Of a stretch of 64,000 bases of DNA, positions 41,377 to 49,033 are shown piece after piece. The notes below the pieces were generated by a model that saw only the letters and a program-made list of their open reading frames with translations, made no database searches and had not been told where the DNA came from. The stretch lies in assembly GCA_036489885.1 (NCBI GenBank), contig DASXEW010000001.1, forward strand, positions 248,001-312,000, written 5' to 3'. Source of the stretch: Candidatus Baltobacteraceae bacterium (lineage in GTDB: Bacteria; Vulcanimicrobiota; Vulcanimicrobiia; Vulcanimicrobiales; Vulcanimicrobiaceae). Positions within the stretch are counted from its first letter, which is position 1. Every line of letters begins with the position of its first letter. The translations under genes and the position numbers were made by a program.

Positions 41377-43069
41377 GAGCAGCTCCCGTTGGACTATCCG
41401 GGTCGTGCGCTCCCATGCGCACGCCGTTTGCCAGTATGCCCACGGCGTTAGCGTCGGTACCGCTCCGACCGATCTTGACGGTGTAACCGGATGCACTAAG
41501 CTGCGCTAACGTCGTCGGATCGAACGTCGCGGTCTCCGCATATACGAGATCTGGAAGCCATTGCATGTGCATCCGTGGAGCGGCTAACGCGGTGACTGTA
41601 TCCTGATGAAAATCCACGACGGCGCGAATGGCGTCGAGCGTTGTCGTAATGATCCGCGGACCACCAGCTGCTCCAACGACGAGCATGGGATGTCCCGATC
41701 CGTTTACGACAACGGATGGCGCCATCGAGGATAGTGGGCGCTTCCCAGGTGCGATCGCGTTTGCGATCCCTTGAACGAGGCCGAACATGTTTGGCGCACC
41801 AGGCTTTGTTGCAAAATCGTCCATCTCGTCATTGAGCAGAACGCCTGTGCTCCCCGCCACAAAGTCGCTTCCAAAGCCATTGTTGAGCGTATACGTCACG
41901 TCGACCGCATTGCCCGCAACGTCGACGACGCTGTAGTTCGTCGTATTAGACCCTTCGTGCGTGGCGATTCCGGGGGACAACGAGCTTGACGTCGTCGCGC
42001 GATCCGTAGCTATCGACTTCCGCAGACGTGATAGATATGACGCATTGAGCAAAGCTGTCGCTCTAGATGGGACGAACGCAGGATCGCCGAGCTGCGTATT
42101 TCGGTCAAGGAAGGCGCGCCGCTCAGCTTCGATCTCGAGGTGCGCATTCATAAAGCTCCGTACGGGTGGCGCCGGCCTATCGTTGGCGAGGATGCCCGGG
42201 ATTTCGCACATCGTGACGCCGCCGGAACTTGGAAGAGGGGCAGTCACAATTGTCACGCCGTGGTACTTGCATTTTAGCGGAACGCGTTCAACGATGCGGT
42301 ACGCAGCCAAGTCGGCCTCCGTGATAATTCCGCCAGAATCGCGGACCGCGGAGGCCAGCTCTTTCGCAATTGCGCCTTGATAAGAGCCTGCTGCGCCTTC
42401 CGTGTCGATTCGGTGAAGCGTCTGCGCCAAATCCGGCTGCCGAAAAACCGAACCCGCTTTTGGTGTTTCACCACCAGCTACCAAGATAGCGGCCGTTGTA
42501 GGAAACCACATCAGCGCTTTCCGGGCGCGAGCGAACACCGCAGCATCAGCATCCGAAAGGAGGAAGCCTTGTTCTGCATCATCGATCGCATCACGCATCA
42601 GCTCGTGCCGCGAGCGCGTGCCATACTTCGCGCGCGCGTATTCGAGCCCGGCAACGGTGCCTGGAACGCCGCCTGATAGTGGACCGACTGTGCTGGCGTC
42701 AGGAATTATGCCGCCGGTTGCGTCGAGATACATGTTGGTCGTTGCTGCGGCCGGTGCCGTTTCGCGAAAATCGACAAAGTGTGAATCGCCGTTGGCTAAA
42801 CGCACGGTCATGAAACCGCCGCCGCCCAGATTGCCGGCGCTCGGGTAGGTCACCGCAAGCGTGTATCCTATGGCAACGGCGGCATCAACCGCGTTTCCGC
42901 CTTGCCGGAGAATGCGCAATCCCGTCTCTGATGCCAATCGCTGATCGGTCGCTACCGCTGCATGAGCACCGGTCGCGACCGTATTCCGCGGAGTTTCGCG
43001 TGCGCCGATCGTCGACGAGATTAGTATAAGAAGAAGGACGGCGACGGCGTAGAGGTTCGCGACTAGCCC
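41366..43069 (-). CDS. ggt: Gamma-glutamyltransferase, start codon unresolved
   Basis: The protein has the GGT core: GGNAVDAAVAIGYTLAVTYP, GNLGGGGFMTVRLANG, and the autocleavage Thr in NTTNYSVVDVAGNAVDVTY followed by NGFGSDFVAGSTGVLLNDEM and SSMAPSVVV. It hydrolyses or transfers gamma-glutamyl groups, such as those of glutathione, outside the cytoplasm. The first standard start codon (TTG at 42937) would delete essential N-terminal sequence. The same frame continues upstream through GAHAAVATDQRL and a good signal peptide (LYAVAVLLLILISSTIGARE) to about 43069 without ATG, GTG or TTG. A frameshift, sequencing error or unusual start is therefore likely; an ATG at 43088 is in another frame. Confidence 0.85.
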   Translation of the reverse strand, partial: GLVANLYAVAVLLLILISSTIGARETPRNTVATGAHAAVATDQRLASETGLRILRQGGNAVDAAVAIGYTLAVTYPSAGNLGGGGFMTVRLANGDSHFVDFRETAPAAATTNMYLDATGGIIPDASTVGPLSGGVPGTVAGLEYARAKYGTRSRHELMRDAIDDAEQGFLLSDADAAVFARARKALMWFPTTAAILVAGGETPKAGSVFRQPDLAQTLHRIDTEGAAGSYQGAIAKELASAVRDSGGIITEADLAAYRIVERVPLKCKYHGVTIVTAPLPSSGGVTMCEIPGILANDRPAPPVRSFMNAHLEIEAERRAFLDRNTQLGDPAFVPSRATALLNASYLSRLRKSIATDRATTSSSLSPGIATHEGSNTTNYSVVDVAGNAVDVTYTLNNGFGSDFVAGSTGVLLNDEMDDFATKPGAPNMFGLVQGIANAIAPGKRPLSSMAPSVVVNGSGHPMLVVGAAGGPRIITTTLDAIRAVVDFHQDTVTALAAPRMHMQWLPDLVYAETATFDPTTLAQLSASGYTVKIGRSGTDANAVGILANGVRMGAHDPDSPTGAALAY

Positions 43070-43305
43070 TCGCGAGCGGCGGGATCATTCGAGGCGTCGA
43101 CGATCTCGACGAACGACTCGGCCCCGTGAATCATTTCCTGAACTTTGCCTTGGCCAGGCTTAACGGAATCACTTACGATTACATAGTGTGCGTGACCGTG
43201 TCCATGAACGTCTTCTGCGTGAAGAGTTCCGGCGATCACGCGGCCGTCCGCAAGTGTTGCGCGTACGGCTTTCCCCACCCAAGGATGAACTTCTGCGTCA
43301 GTCAT
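43063..43305 (-). CDS. Small hypothetical protein, 80 residues
   Basis: The sequence VGKAVRATLADGRVIAGTLH, then HGHAHYVIVSDSVKPGQGKV, resembles a small beta-barrel (Sm-like) domain by its GxxVxxTLxDGRVxxGxL pattern, but I cannot name a family. The His-rich segment EDVHGHGHAHY may be incidental. It is coupled to the upstream gene by 4 bp and its stop lies within the presumed N-terminus of gamma-glutamyltransferase. Confidence 0.6.
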   Translation of the reverse strand: MTDAEVHPWVGKAVRATLADGRVIAGTLHAEDVHGHGHAHYVIVSDSVKPGQGKVQEMIHGAESFVEIVDASNDPAAREG

Positions 43306-43613
43306 CTGCGACGGATCCCGAGTCCACGCCGTAAGGTTTCGATGATTTGCGTCGCAACGGTCGCGGGTGCGTTTTCACCGATGACGGCTTTCGAACTATG
43401 ATCGACGGTTGCCCCATCGAGCCACTGGATGATTGACTGAACCGGAGTCGCGCCGCGCATGACGCGAGCGCCGAGATTCCCTTTGCGCCACGTCCATTCT
43501 CCGTCGAACGTGCGATTGTAGCTTCCGTCCGTATACGCGAGCGTAATCTCGTTTTTGACGTCGCGCTCGCGAATGGCCGTTTCGATGCCGGCCAGGTAGG
43601 TCTTAAAATCCAT
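43302..43613 (-). CDS. Hypothetical protein, 103 residues
   Basis: The acidic and basic residues are balanced and there is no signal or membrane segment. Notable stretches are YLAGIETAIRERDVKNEITL and GEWTWRKGNLGARVMRGATP. The protein is not recognised. It heads a run of overlapping minus-strand genes (the 80-residue protein, then gamma-glutamyltransferase, then the AraC regulator). Confidence 0.55.
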   Translation of the reverse strand: MDFKTYLAGIETAIRERDVKNEITLAYTDGSYNRTFDGEWTWRKGNLGARVMRGATPVQSIIQWLDGATVDHSSKAVIGENAPATVATQIIETLRRGLGIRRR

Positions 43614-43677
43614 GCTTTACTCCAGACTCATCTGCCAACCGCGTTTGCAGGCCCTCTGGTTGCAAATAGCGTGACAG

Positions 43678-44173
43678 GTGACGATGCACCTTGAAACTGC
43701 GCGCCTGGTCATCCGCTCGTTCGAGCCGGGCGATGGTGAAGCGTGGGTCGCAATATTGAACGATCCCCTCGTGCGTCGTTTCTTGCCGCCGTTTCCGGAT
43801 CGGACGATCGAGAGCTTCTACGACGCGCTCGAGCAACGGAGGACAAGAGAAGACGAGCTCGGCTAATACGATGTGGGCAGTCGCGCTGAAGTCAACCGGC
43901 GCGCTTGTCGGACAATGTGGGTTGAATCCGGTTGAAGGCAAAGGACCGGAAGTCGAGGTGGCTTATCATTTCGGCTCAGCTGCATGGAACAACGGATACG
44001 CAACTGAAGCGGTGGCTGCCGTTCTCGACTATGTGTTTAGGTCCGAGATGCTCGACAGTGTAATCGCGATCGTTATGCCGGAAAATATCGGATCGCGACG
44101 CGTCGCCGAAAAGTCCGGCATGCGACCCGCAGGCACCGGAACGTATTACGGCATCTCGGATTTCAAGACATGA
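43678..44173 (+). pseudogene. GNAT acetyltransferase, frameshifted
   Basis: The first 62 codons (LETARLVIRSFEPGDGEAWV, then DPLVRRFLPPFPDRTIESFY) match the RimJ/RimL-type N-acetyltransferase N-terminus and run into a TAA at 43864-43866. The family continues at once in the next frame with TMWAVALKSTGALVGQCGLN, HFGSAAWNNGYATEAVAAVL (acetyl-CoA loop) and NIGSRRVAEKSGMRP. A single extra base in TAAT near 43865 explains the break: removal restores GYTMWAV. It is either a recent pseudogene or a sequencing error. Start is GTG at 43678 or ATG at 43684. Confidence 0.82.
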
Positions 44174-44251
44174 ACGCGACTCTGCCGCTCGCAAATCGAA
44201 GATGATATTTTGCGCGCTCAGACTAGAAGAAGAACTATCGCCAAACCTGCC

Positions 44252-45313
44252 CTAAGCAAAGTCGACGAAGACGCCTTTGCCCTTCGTTTGTGTGTCGAAG
44301 ACCTCGTACGCGTGTTCTGCATCAGCGAGACGCCAGCGATCGGTGAACAGTGCGTCGACATCAATGTTTCGGTCGGCGATGAAGCGTGCGCATTCGGCTT
44401 GGCCGGTAATCGAGAAAGTCCACGATCCGATCAGCGTCACCTGACGCCGAAGCAGATCGGGGCTCACGTCGAGCGTAACGTCGCCGCCCTCCCCGACGAA
44501 GCACGCTTTTCCCCAGGTTCGCACGCACCGCACGGCTTGCGCGCGCGCCACAGGCGACGACGACGCGTCGAGCGAGACATCGGCTCCCGGACCATGTGTC
44601 AGCTCGCGAATCGCGCCGACGACGTCATCGGTTTGCGACGGATTAACCGTCGCATCGGCGCCGAACTTGCGGGCAGCTTCGAGGCGTTCGCGTCCAACAT
44701 CGATGGCGATGACGCGCGCCCCAAGTGTAACCGCGAGCTGCGTTGCGGACAAACCGACGGGACCTTGTCCGAAAATTGCGATCGTGTGCTGGCCGCCGAG
44801 TCCTAGGCGGTGCAGCGCCGCCCACGCCGTGCCCGTGCCGCACGAGATCGCAGCACCGGTTTCAAACGAAAGCTCGTCCGGCAGATGCACAAGCGTATTT
44901 GCAGGGCACTTGAGATATTTTGCGTGCGCGCCGTTCCCCGTAACACCGAAGATCGTTTTCACGCCTTCGAGGCATAGCTGTCCCCAGCCCGAACGGCACT
45001 GCGCGCAGAAACCGCAGCCGGCATAATGAAATTGCATCACGCGAGCCCCAATGCGGGCTTGCTTTTCCGTGACGTCGGCGCCGACAGCCGCCACGATGCC
45101 GCACGGTTCATGTCCCGCGATGATCTCTCCGGGATCCGCGAATCCGAACGCTAAGTCCCCGCCCGCGCTTTTCGAGTGACGGTAGACCTTCAAATCGCTG
45201 CCGCACATCCCGGATGCCTTGAGCTCAATGACGACCTCGCCGGGTCCTGGTGCGGGATCGGGAAAAGTGCGGAGCTCTAGGTTGCGATCTCCGGTAAAAA
45301 CGACGCCTCGCAT
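44252..45313 (-). CDS. Zinc-dependent alcohol dehydrogenase (MDR family)
   Basis: The 353-residue protein has the catalytic zinc site SGMCGSDLKVYRH and IIAGHEPCGIVAAVG. It also has a partial structural zinc Cys set in YAGCGFCAQCRSGWGQLC and the NAD(P)-binding loop AIFGQGPVGLSATQLAV. It oxidises an alcohol or polyol such as a sugar alcohol or threonine; substrate unknown. A UTRA-type GntR repressor gene starts upstream on the same strand and ends 24 bases before it, suggesting control by a small-molecule effector. Confidence 0.9.
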   Translation of the reverse strand: MRGVVFTGDRNLELRTFPDPAPGPGEVVIELKASGMCGSDLKVYRHSKSAGGDLAFGFADPGEIIAGHEPCGIVAAVGADVTEKQARIGARVMQFHYAGCGFCAQCRSGWGQLCLEGVKTIFGVTGNGAHAKYLKCPANTLVHLPDELSFETGAAISCGTGTAWAALHRLGLGGQHTIAIFGQGPVGLSATQLAVTLGARVIAIDVGRERLEAARKFGADATVNPSQTDDVVGAIRELTHGPGADVSLDASSSPVARAQAVRCVRTWGKACFVGEGGDVTLDVSPDLLRRQVTLIGSWTFSITGQAECARFIADRNIDVDALFTDRWRLADAEHAYEVFDTQTKGKGVFVDFA

Positions 45314-45337
45314 CCATACGAGTATATATGAAAAGCC

Positions 45338-46117
45338 CTAGTTGTGCTGGGCCCCGTTGTGGCGCGCGCTTCCCGATTGTTCGAAAGACGCCGAGACCGA
45401 TGCGCCATCCCGCACGGTCAGCACGAAATCGATTGCATCCGAGCGCATAAAACATTCCGTGTGCTCGAGCGCCTCATTGGCATCCGAATAGCTGGTGCGT
45501 TCGAGCACCAGAACGGGTGCGTGTACTTCGATGTGGAGCGCCTGCGCGATCTTGCGGTCGGCGCGTTCTGCGCGCAGTTTGAGATGCGCGCGGTCGACGC
45601 GATGACCGACTGATTCCAAGAGCATGTATCCCGGATTTTGCTCCGCTTGCTCATGCGAGATCGAGCGCGTCGCCGGGTGCAGATATGCGAACGTGAAAGC
45701 TATGGGCGTTTTGCCGACCGACCAGAGCCGGCTCAAGCGCATTGCTTCGGAAAAGCCGAGTGTACGCGCAGTCTGCGCATCAACGGACGTCCACTGATAT
45801 TCGAGCAACTCCGCCGACGATGCAATGCCGGCCTTTGTGAACTGCGCAAACATGCTCTCGAGAATCGTGGGATCGTGATGGAGGCGTGGCATCGCGACGA
45901 ATGTGCCCGCACCGGCGCGCCGCACGATAAGCTCTTTTTTCTCGAGCAGGGCGAGCGCCGTCCGGATCGTTACGCGGCTGACACGGAATACGCGCGCAAG
46001 CTCGTTCTCGCCCGACATGCGTTCGCCGGGGCGCAGTTCGCCCGAAGCGATCCGGCGCTCGAGCTCATCAGCGACCGTGCGATAGCGAATAGCTCCGGCC
46101 GCGACCTGTGGCATCAT
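45338..46117 (-). CDS. GntR/UTRA family transcriptional regulator
   Basis: The 259-residue protein has the N-terminal winged helix of the GntR family (VADELERRIASGELRPGERM, SGENELARVFRVSRVTIRTA) and a C-terminal UTRA effector domain (LEYQWTSVDAQTARTLGFSE, PVLVLERTSYSDANEALEHT). UTRA regulators sense sugars, amino sugars or phosphonates. No ribosome site is visible before the ATG at 46117, and a CCGG-type double site lies directly upstream, consistent with autorepression. The alcohol dehydrogenase downstream is the likely target. Confidence 0.88.
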   Translation of the reverse strand: MMPQVAAGAIRYRTVADELERRIASGELRPGERMSGENELARVFRVSRVTIRTALALLEKKELIVRRAGAGTFVAMPRLHHDPTILESMFAQFTKAGIASSAELLEYQWTSVDAQTARTLGFSEAMRLSRLWSVGKTPIAFTFAYLHPATRSISHEQAEQNPGYMLLESVGHRVDRAHLKLRAERADRKIAQALHIEVHAPVLVLERTSYSDANEALEHTECFMRSDAIDFVLTVRDGASVSASFEQSGSARHNGAQHN

Positions 46118-46580
46118 ACCGGTTTGATACAGTTTGCAGACCGGTCAAGTCAAGCGGTTTTGCCGATATGCCGGTCTGATCGAAGAATTTGCGCTCGCGT
46201 TGACCGAAGCGGCCAGCCGTCACGAGGATGACGACATTCGGCATCCGCATGGCCAGGCGGAGCGTCTCGAGATGCGCGATCCGGTCGCTTGCCTCGAGCA
46301 GCTCGAAGCCTTCGACGATGAGAAGAAGACGCTCGGCGCGGCGCGGAAGCTTGCTTGCGATCGCGTCCATAAAGTGCGCGCGGAGACTCATTGCGTCCAA
46401 GCGCGGAGCGACGTACGTGCGGACGATCCTCAATCCATACTCATTCTCGGGTAGTAACCAGCGCGCGCGTTCGACGAACGCGTCGTTGACCGCCTCATCC
46501 GTTCGCCCGTCGGTCTCTAAGCCGAAAAGCAATCCGCGATCTGCGTTGGCGACGAAGACTTGCCACGCGAGTTCGTTCAC
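46068..46580 (-). CDS. Hypothetical protein coupled to the CGNR regulator
   Basis: A GTG start overlaps the stop of the CGNR gene (GTGA) and opens a 170-residue frame. Internal features are MNELAWQVFVANADRGLLFG, LLLIVEGFELLEASDRIAHL and MPNVVILVTAGRFGQRERKF, the last two looking like strands of a Rossmann-type fold. No P-loop is visible and I recognise no family. The last 16 codons overlap the start of the GntR gene, unusual for independent genes, so the C-terminus may be poorly conserved. Confidence 0.55.
   Translation of the reverse strand: MNELAWQVFVANADRGLLFGLETDGRTDEAVNDAFVERARWLLPENEYGLRIVRTYVAPRLDAMSLRAHFMDAIASKLPRRAERLLLIVEGFELLEASDRIAHLETLRLAMRMPNVVILVTAGRFGQRERKFFDQTGISAKPLDLTGLQTVSNRYDATGRGRSYSLSHGR
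46118..46145 (-). promoter_or_regulatory. Candidate GntR operator: two ACCGGT sites
   Basis: ACCGGT at 46118-46123 and ACCGGT at 46140-46145 are spaced exactly 22 bp, two helical turns, immediately upstream of the GntR start codon at 46117. A further CCGGTC lies at 46171-46176. The position suggests autorepression by the UTRA regulator. Confidence 0.45.
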
Positions 46581-47167
46581 GATCTTTCTTCCTTTTGACG
46601 TTTACGGAATGCGGCAACTTTAGCGCGGTTACCGCAACGCGCCATCGAACACCAGCGGCGGCGTTCGCCTCGCGAGCGATCGAGAAAAAGGCCTCCGCAA
46701 TCGGATTGCTCGCACGTGCGAAGAAGCGATCGTTCAGAGTCGCTGCCGAAAATCGCAATTGCGTCGCGCGCGAGCGTCGCAATGGCTGTATTGAACGCGC
46801 CCGCGCGCAAGGTACGCACCGACCAGTCGTCGCCGAGCTGCGGAAGCGCTTCGCTGCGGCGCGCGGCTTGATTGAGAAGTCGAAGATCGCTCGCTGATGG
46901 TGGGCGTTGCTCCGATGCGGCGTGGCCGATGCAATAGATAGCGTCGCGCAGTTCGCGAAGCTCGAGCAGCTCGCTCTCGCGAATTCGAACCGGCTCTTCG
47001 AAGAGCCCCGCGGCGTTCAGCCAACGGCTGGCGTCTTCCGGCGTGACCAGTAACTCAACGGGCTCGGACGCGCGCCGCCGCAGGGTCACCGCGAGATTCA
47101 GAGCGTTCGAACCGTATGTGAACCGGAACTTGGCATTCGCGAGGCGCTGAAGGGCGGCCGGAGTCAT
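46577..47167 (-). CDS. CGNR zinc-finger protein (ABATE domain), putative regulator
   Basis: The 196-residue protein has an N-terminal ABATE-type ligand-binding region (ALNLAVTLRRRASEPVELLV, DASRWLNAAGLFEE). Its C-terminal zinc finger reads RTCEQSDCGGLFLD and RRWCSMARCGNRAKVAAF, the CGNR signature. Members are thought to be stress-responsive transcription regulators. It leads a two-gene unit with the hypothetical protein. Two tandem dyad elements sit just upstream, probably its own operators. Confidence 0.9.
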   Translation of the reverse strand: MTPAALQRLANAKFRFTYGSNALNLAVTLRRRASEPVELLVTPEDASRWLNAAGLFEEPVRIRESELLELRELRDAIYCIGHAASEQRPPSASDLRLLNQAARRSEALPQLGDDWSVRTLRAGAFNTAIATLARDAIAIFGSDSERSLLRTCEQSDCGGLFLDRSRGERRRWCSMARCGNRAKVAAFRKRQKEERS

Positions 47168-47177
47168 GCGTAGACTG

Positions 47178-47218
47178 TAACCTTCTAAAGCGGTTATGTC
47201 AACCTGTTAAAGGGGTTA
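47178..47218 (-). promoter_or_regulatory. Tandem dyad operators upstream of CGNR gene
   Basis: Two copies of AACC-N9-GGTT occur at 47179-47195 and 47201-47217, exactly 22 bp apart. Their spacers, TTCTAAAGC and TGTTAAAGG, are also related. Each unit is an inverted repeat, and the pair lies on one DNA face, 11 bases upstream of the CGNR start. Autoregulation is the natural reading. Confidence 0.62.
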
Positions 47219-47304
47219 CATCCATCCAGGAGCGCTTATATCGGAGGGCGACAGACCGAGCATCGCTCGCGGGGTGGGAACAACCAGGCGGGAGACTTCG
47301 AACC

Positions 47305-47646
47305 ATGAGAGACACAAAAACCGACCGCTACACCGACGAGCACATCATTTCTTCCGAGGAACGCGAGAAGCCGCGGCGTCGTACGCAAACGACGCGCGAT
47401 CACGAGCTGATTCGGAGGTGGGCGGAAGATCGCGGCGCCCAACCTGCGAGCAGTGTCCGCTCACAGAACACGGGCATCGGAGTCCTGCGGCTCGACATCC
47501 CAGGAGAGACGGGGCGTGCGCTCAAGCGCATTGACTGGAATGACTGGTTCCAGGCCTTTGACGATCGCGACCTATGCTTCGTCTATCAAGAGAAGAGCGA
47601 GGACGGGAGGCGGAGCGATTTCTTCCGCTTGGAGCTCTCAGGCTAG
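47305..47646 (+). CDS. Small charged hypothetical protein, 113 residues
   Basis: The protein is strongly charged, with a disordered N-terminal third (SSEEREKPRRRTQTTRDHEL) followed by a compact part, GIGVLRLDIPGETGRALKRI and WFQAFDDRDLCFVYQEKSED. The layout is that of small cytoplasmic proteins annotated as hypothetical in soil bacteria. A GGGAG ribosome site precedes the ATG by about twelve bases. It is divergent from the CGNR gene across a 137-bp region containing the tandem operators, so it may share that control. Its 3' end overlaps the convergent MmgE/PrpD gene by 9 bases. Confidence 0.65.
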   Translation: MRDTKTDRYTDEHIISSEEREKPRRRTQTTRDHELIRRWAEDRGAQPASSVRSQNTGIGVLRLDIPGETGRALKRIDWNDWFQAFDDRDLCFVYQEKSEDGRRSDFFRLELSG

Positions 47647-49032
47647 AAGGCGAGCAACCCTTCGCGCGTCGTCGATCTCGTCCAAGTGCAGCACGGCGTC
47701 GCGGAGTTGCGTTACCTTTTCGCGCGGTAGCGAGGCACCGGCGAGCTTCTCGAATTTCGCAATGACCTGAGCATCGCTCGCGAAGTCTTTGTCGCTGCCG
47801 CGCGCGATTTCGCACGTCTCTTCCAAGCGCCGGCCGTCTTTGAGCTCGACGTGGACGCGGACGTAGTGCCGGCGTTCGCGCCCGAGTGCAGTGATCGCAG
47901 GATCCTCGACGACTCTTACGCGTTTGGCGAGCGCCATACGTGCCGGATCGGTGCAGGCTGCCTCCGTGTATTCATCGACGAACGCATCGCCTTCGATCAA
48001 AAGCGTAGCAACCGAGAACGGCAAGTTGAGCTGTGCCGCTACGAGTCCATTGGGCTCGTAGATCCAACCCGCGTGTTCGACGGTAACATGCGATGCCGCA
48101 ACGTTGATCGTCTCGACGTCCCCGGCCGTAAATTTGTGTTTCGCTTGTAACGAGCGCACCGCATCGAGCGTCGTATGATTGCTTGCCACGCACGAATAAA
48201 ACTTGAGCGAGATGCGGAGCGTCTCCCAGCGCTCGCCGAGTCCACCGGTGAGCTCTTCGAGATCGAAGCGATCGGTCGAACGTGAGAACGTCGTGCAAAA
48301 GCCTCCGTACTCGCTCTCGAAGATCGTCTCGATCCCGGTGAACCCATTGGCCGCAAATAGAGCTCCGTACAACCCGCTCTGTGCCGCGCGTCCGGCATGC
48401 ATGCGTTTCACCATTGCGCCGTACTGCGCAGCCATGAGACCCGCGGCTTGCGTTCCGCCAATGCCGAGGGCGTGAACGGTTTGCCGTTCGTCGAGACCGA
48501 GCGCTCGCGCGGCGCCGGCCGCAGCGGAAAATACGCCGACCGTCGCGCCGGAATGCCAACCCTGACCGATGTGTTCTTGCCCCATGCACATCCCGACGCG
48601 CGGACCGACTTCATATCCGGCGACCGCCGACGTGAGGAACGCCCGCCCATCGAGCAGATGCGCGGAATCGATCAGCGCAAACAGCGGCGGAAGCGTGACG
48701 GCTCCCACATGAAGCACGCCGTATCGATGCACGTCGTCGAGCTCGAAGCCCTGAACTGCCGTTCCGTTGACGAGCGCTGCGTGTGGACCGGAAAGCTTTG
48801 CCGGCGTCCCCCACACCGAGCACGTGCGCGTTGCGTCGATTCCGGTGAGCGTGTCGATGAGAATCTTCGTCCACTCCATCCGCACGCCGTAGAGCGCGCA
48901 GCCAAGCGAATCGAGGATGAGGAGTTTGATGCGATGCCGGACGTCTTCCGGAATCTGCTCGTAACGAAGGCCCGCGACGAATGCCGCGAGCCCCCGCGTG
49001 TATGGATTTGCTGCCGTTGCCGTGGTCGACAC
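47638..49032 (-). CDS. MmgE/PrpD family protein
   Basis: The 464-residue protein has the PrpD fold signatures: RIKLLILDSLGCALYGVRME, HAALVNGTAVQGFELDDVHR, WHSGATVGVFSAAAGAARAL and FKFYSCVASNHTTLDAV-type substrate contacts (here LKFYSCVASNHTTLD). PrpD dehydrates 2-methylcitrate; other members act on cis-aconitate-like or related carboxylates. A GTG start lies one base after the stop of the second binding-protein gene, so it belongs to the ABC transporter operon. Aconitase and a PrpB-type lyase lie just beyond the transporter on the other strand, which supports a tricarboxylate or C4-C7 carboxylate role. Confidence 0.88.
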   Translation of the reverse strand: MSTTATAANPYTRGLAAFVAGLRYEQIPEDVRHRIKLLILDSLGCALYGVRMEWTKILIDTLTGIDATRTCSVWGTPAKLSGPHAALVNGTAVQGFELDDVHRYGVLHVGAVTLPPLFALIDSAHLLDGRAFLTSAVAGYEVGPRVGMCMGQEHIGQGWHSGATVGVFSAAAGAARALGLDERQTVHALGIGGTQAAGLMAAQYGAMVKRMHAGRAAQSGLYGALFAANGFTGIETIFESEYGGFCTTFSRSTDRFDLEELTGGLGERWETLRISLKFYSCVASNHTTLDAVRSLQAKHKFTAGDVETINVAASHVTVEHAGWIYEPNGLVAAQLNLPFSVATLLIEGDAFVDEYTEAACTDPARMALAKRVRVVEDPAITALGRERRHYVRVHVELKDGRRLEETCEIARGSDKDFASDAQVIAKFEKLAGASLPREKVTQLRDAVLHLDEIDDARRVARLLA

Positions 49033-49033
49033 G

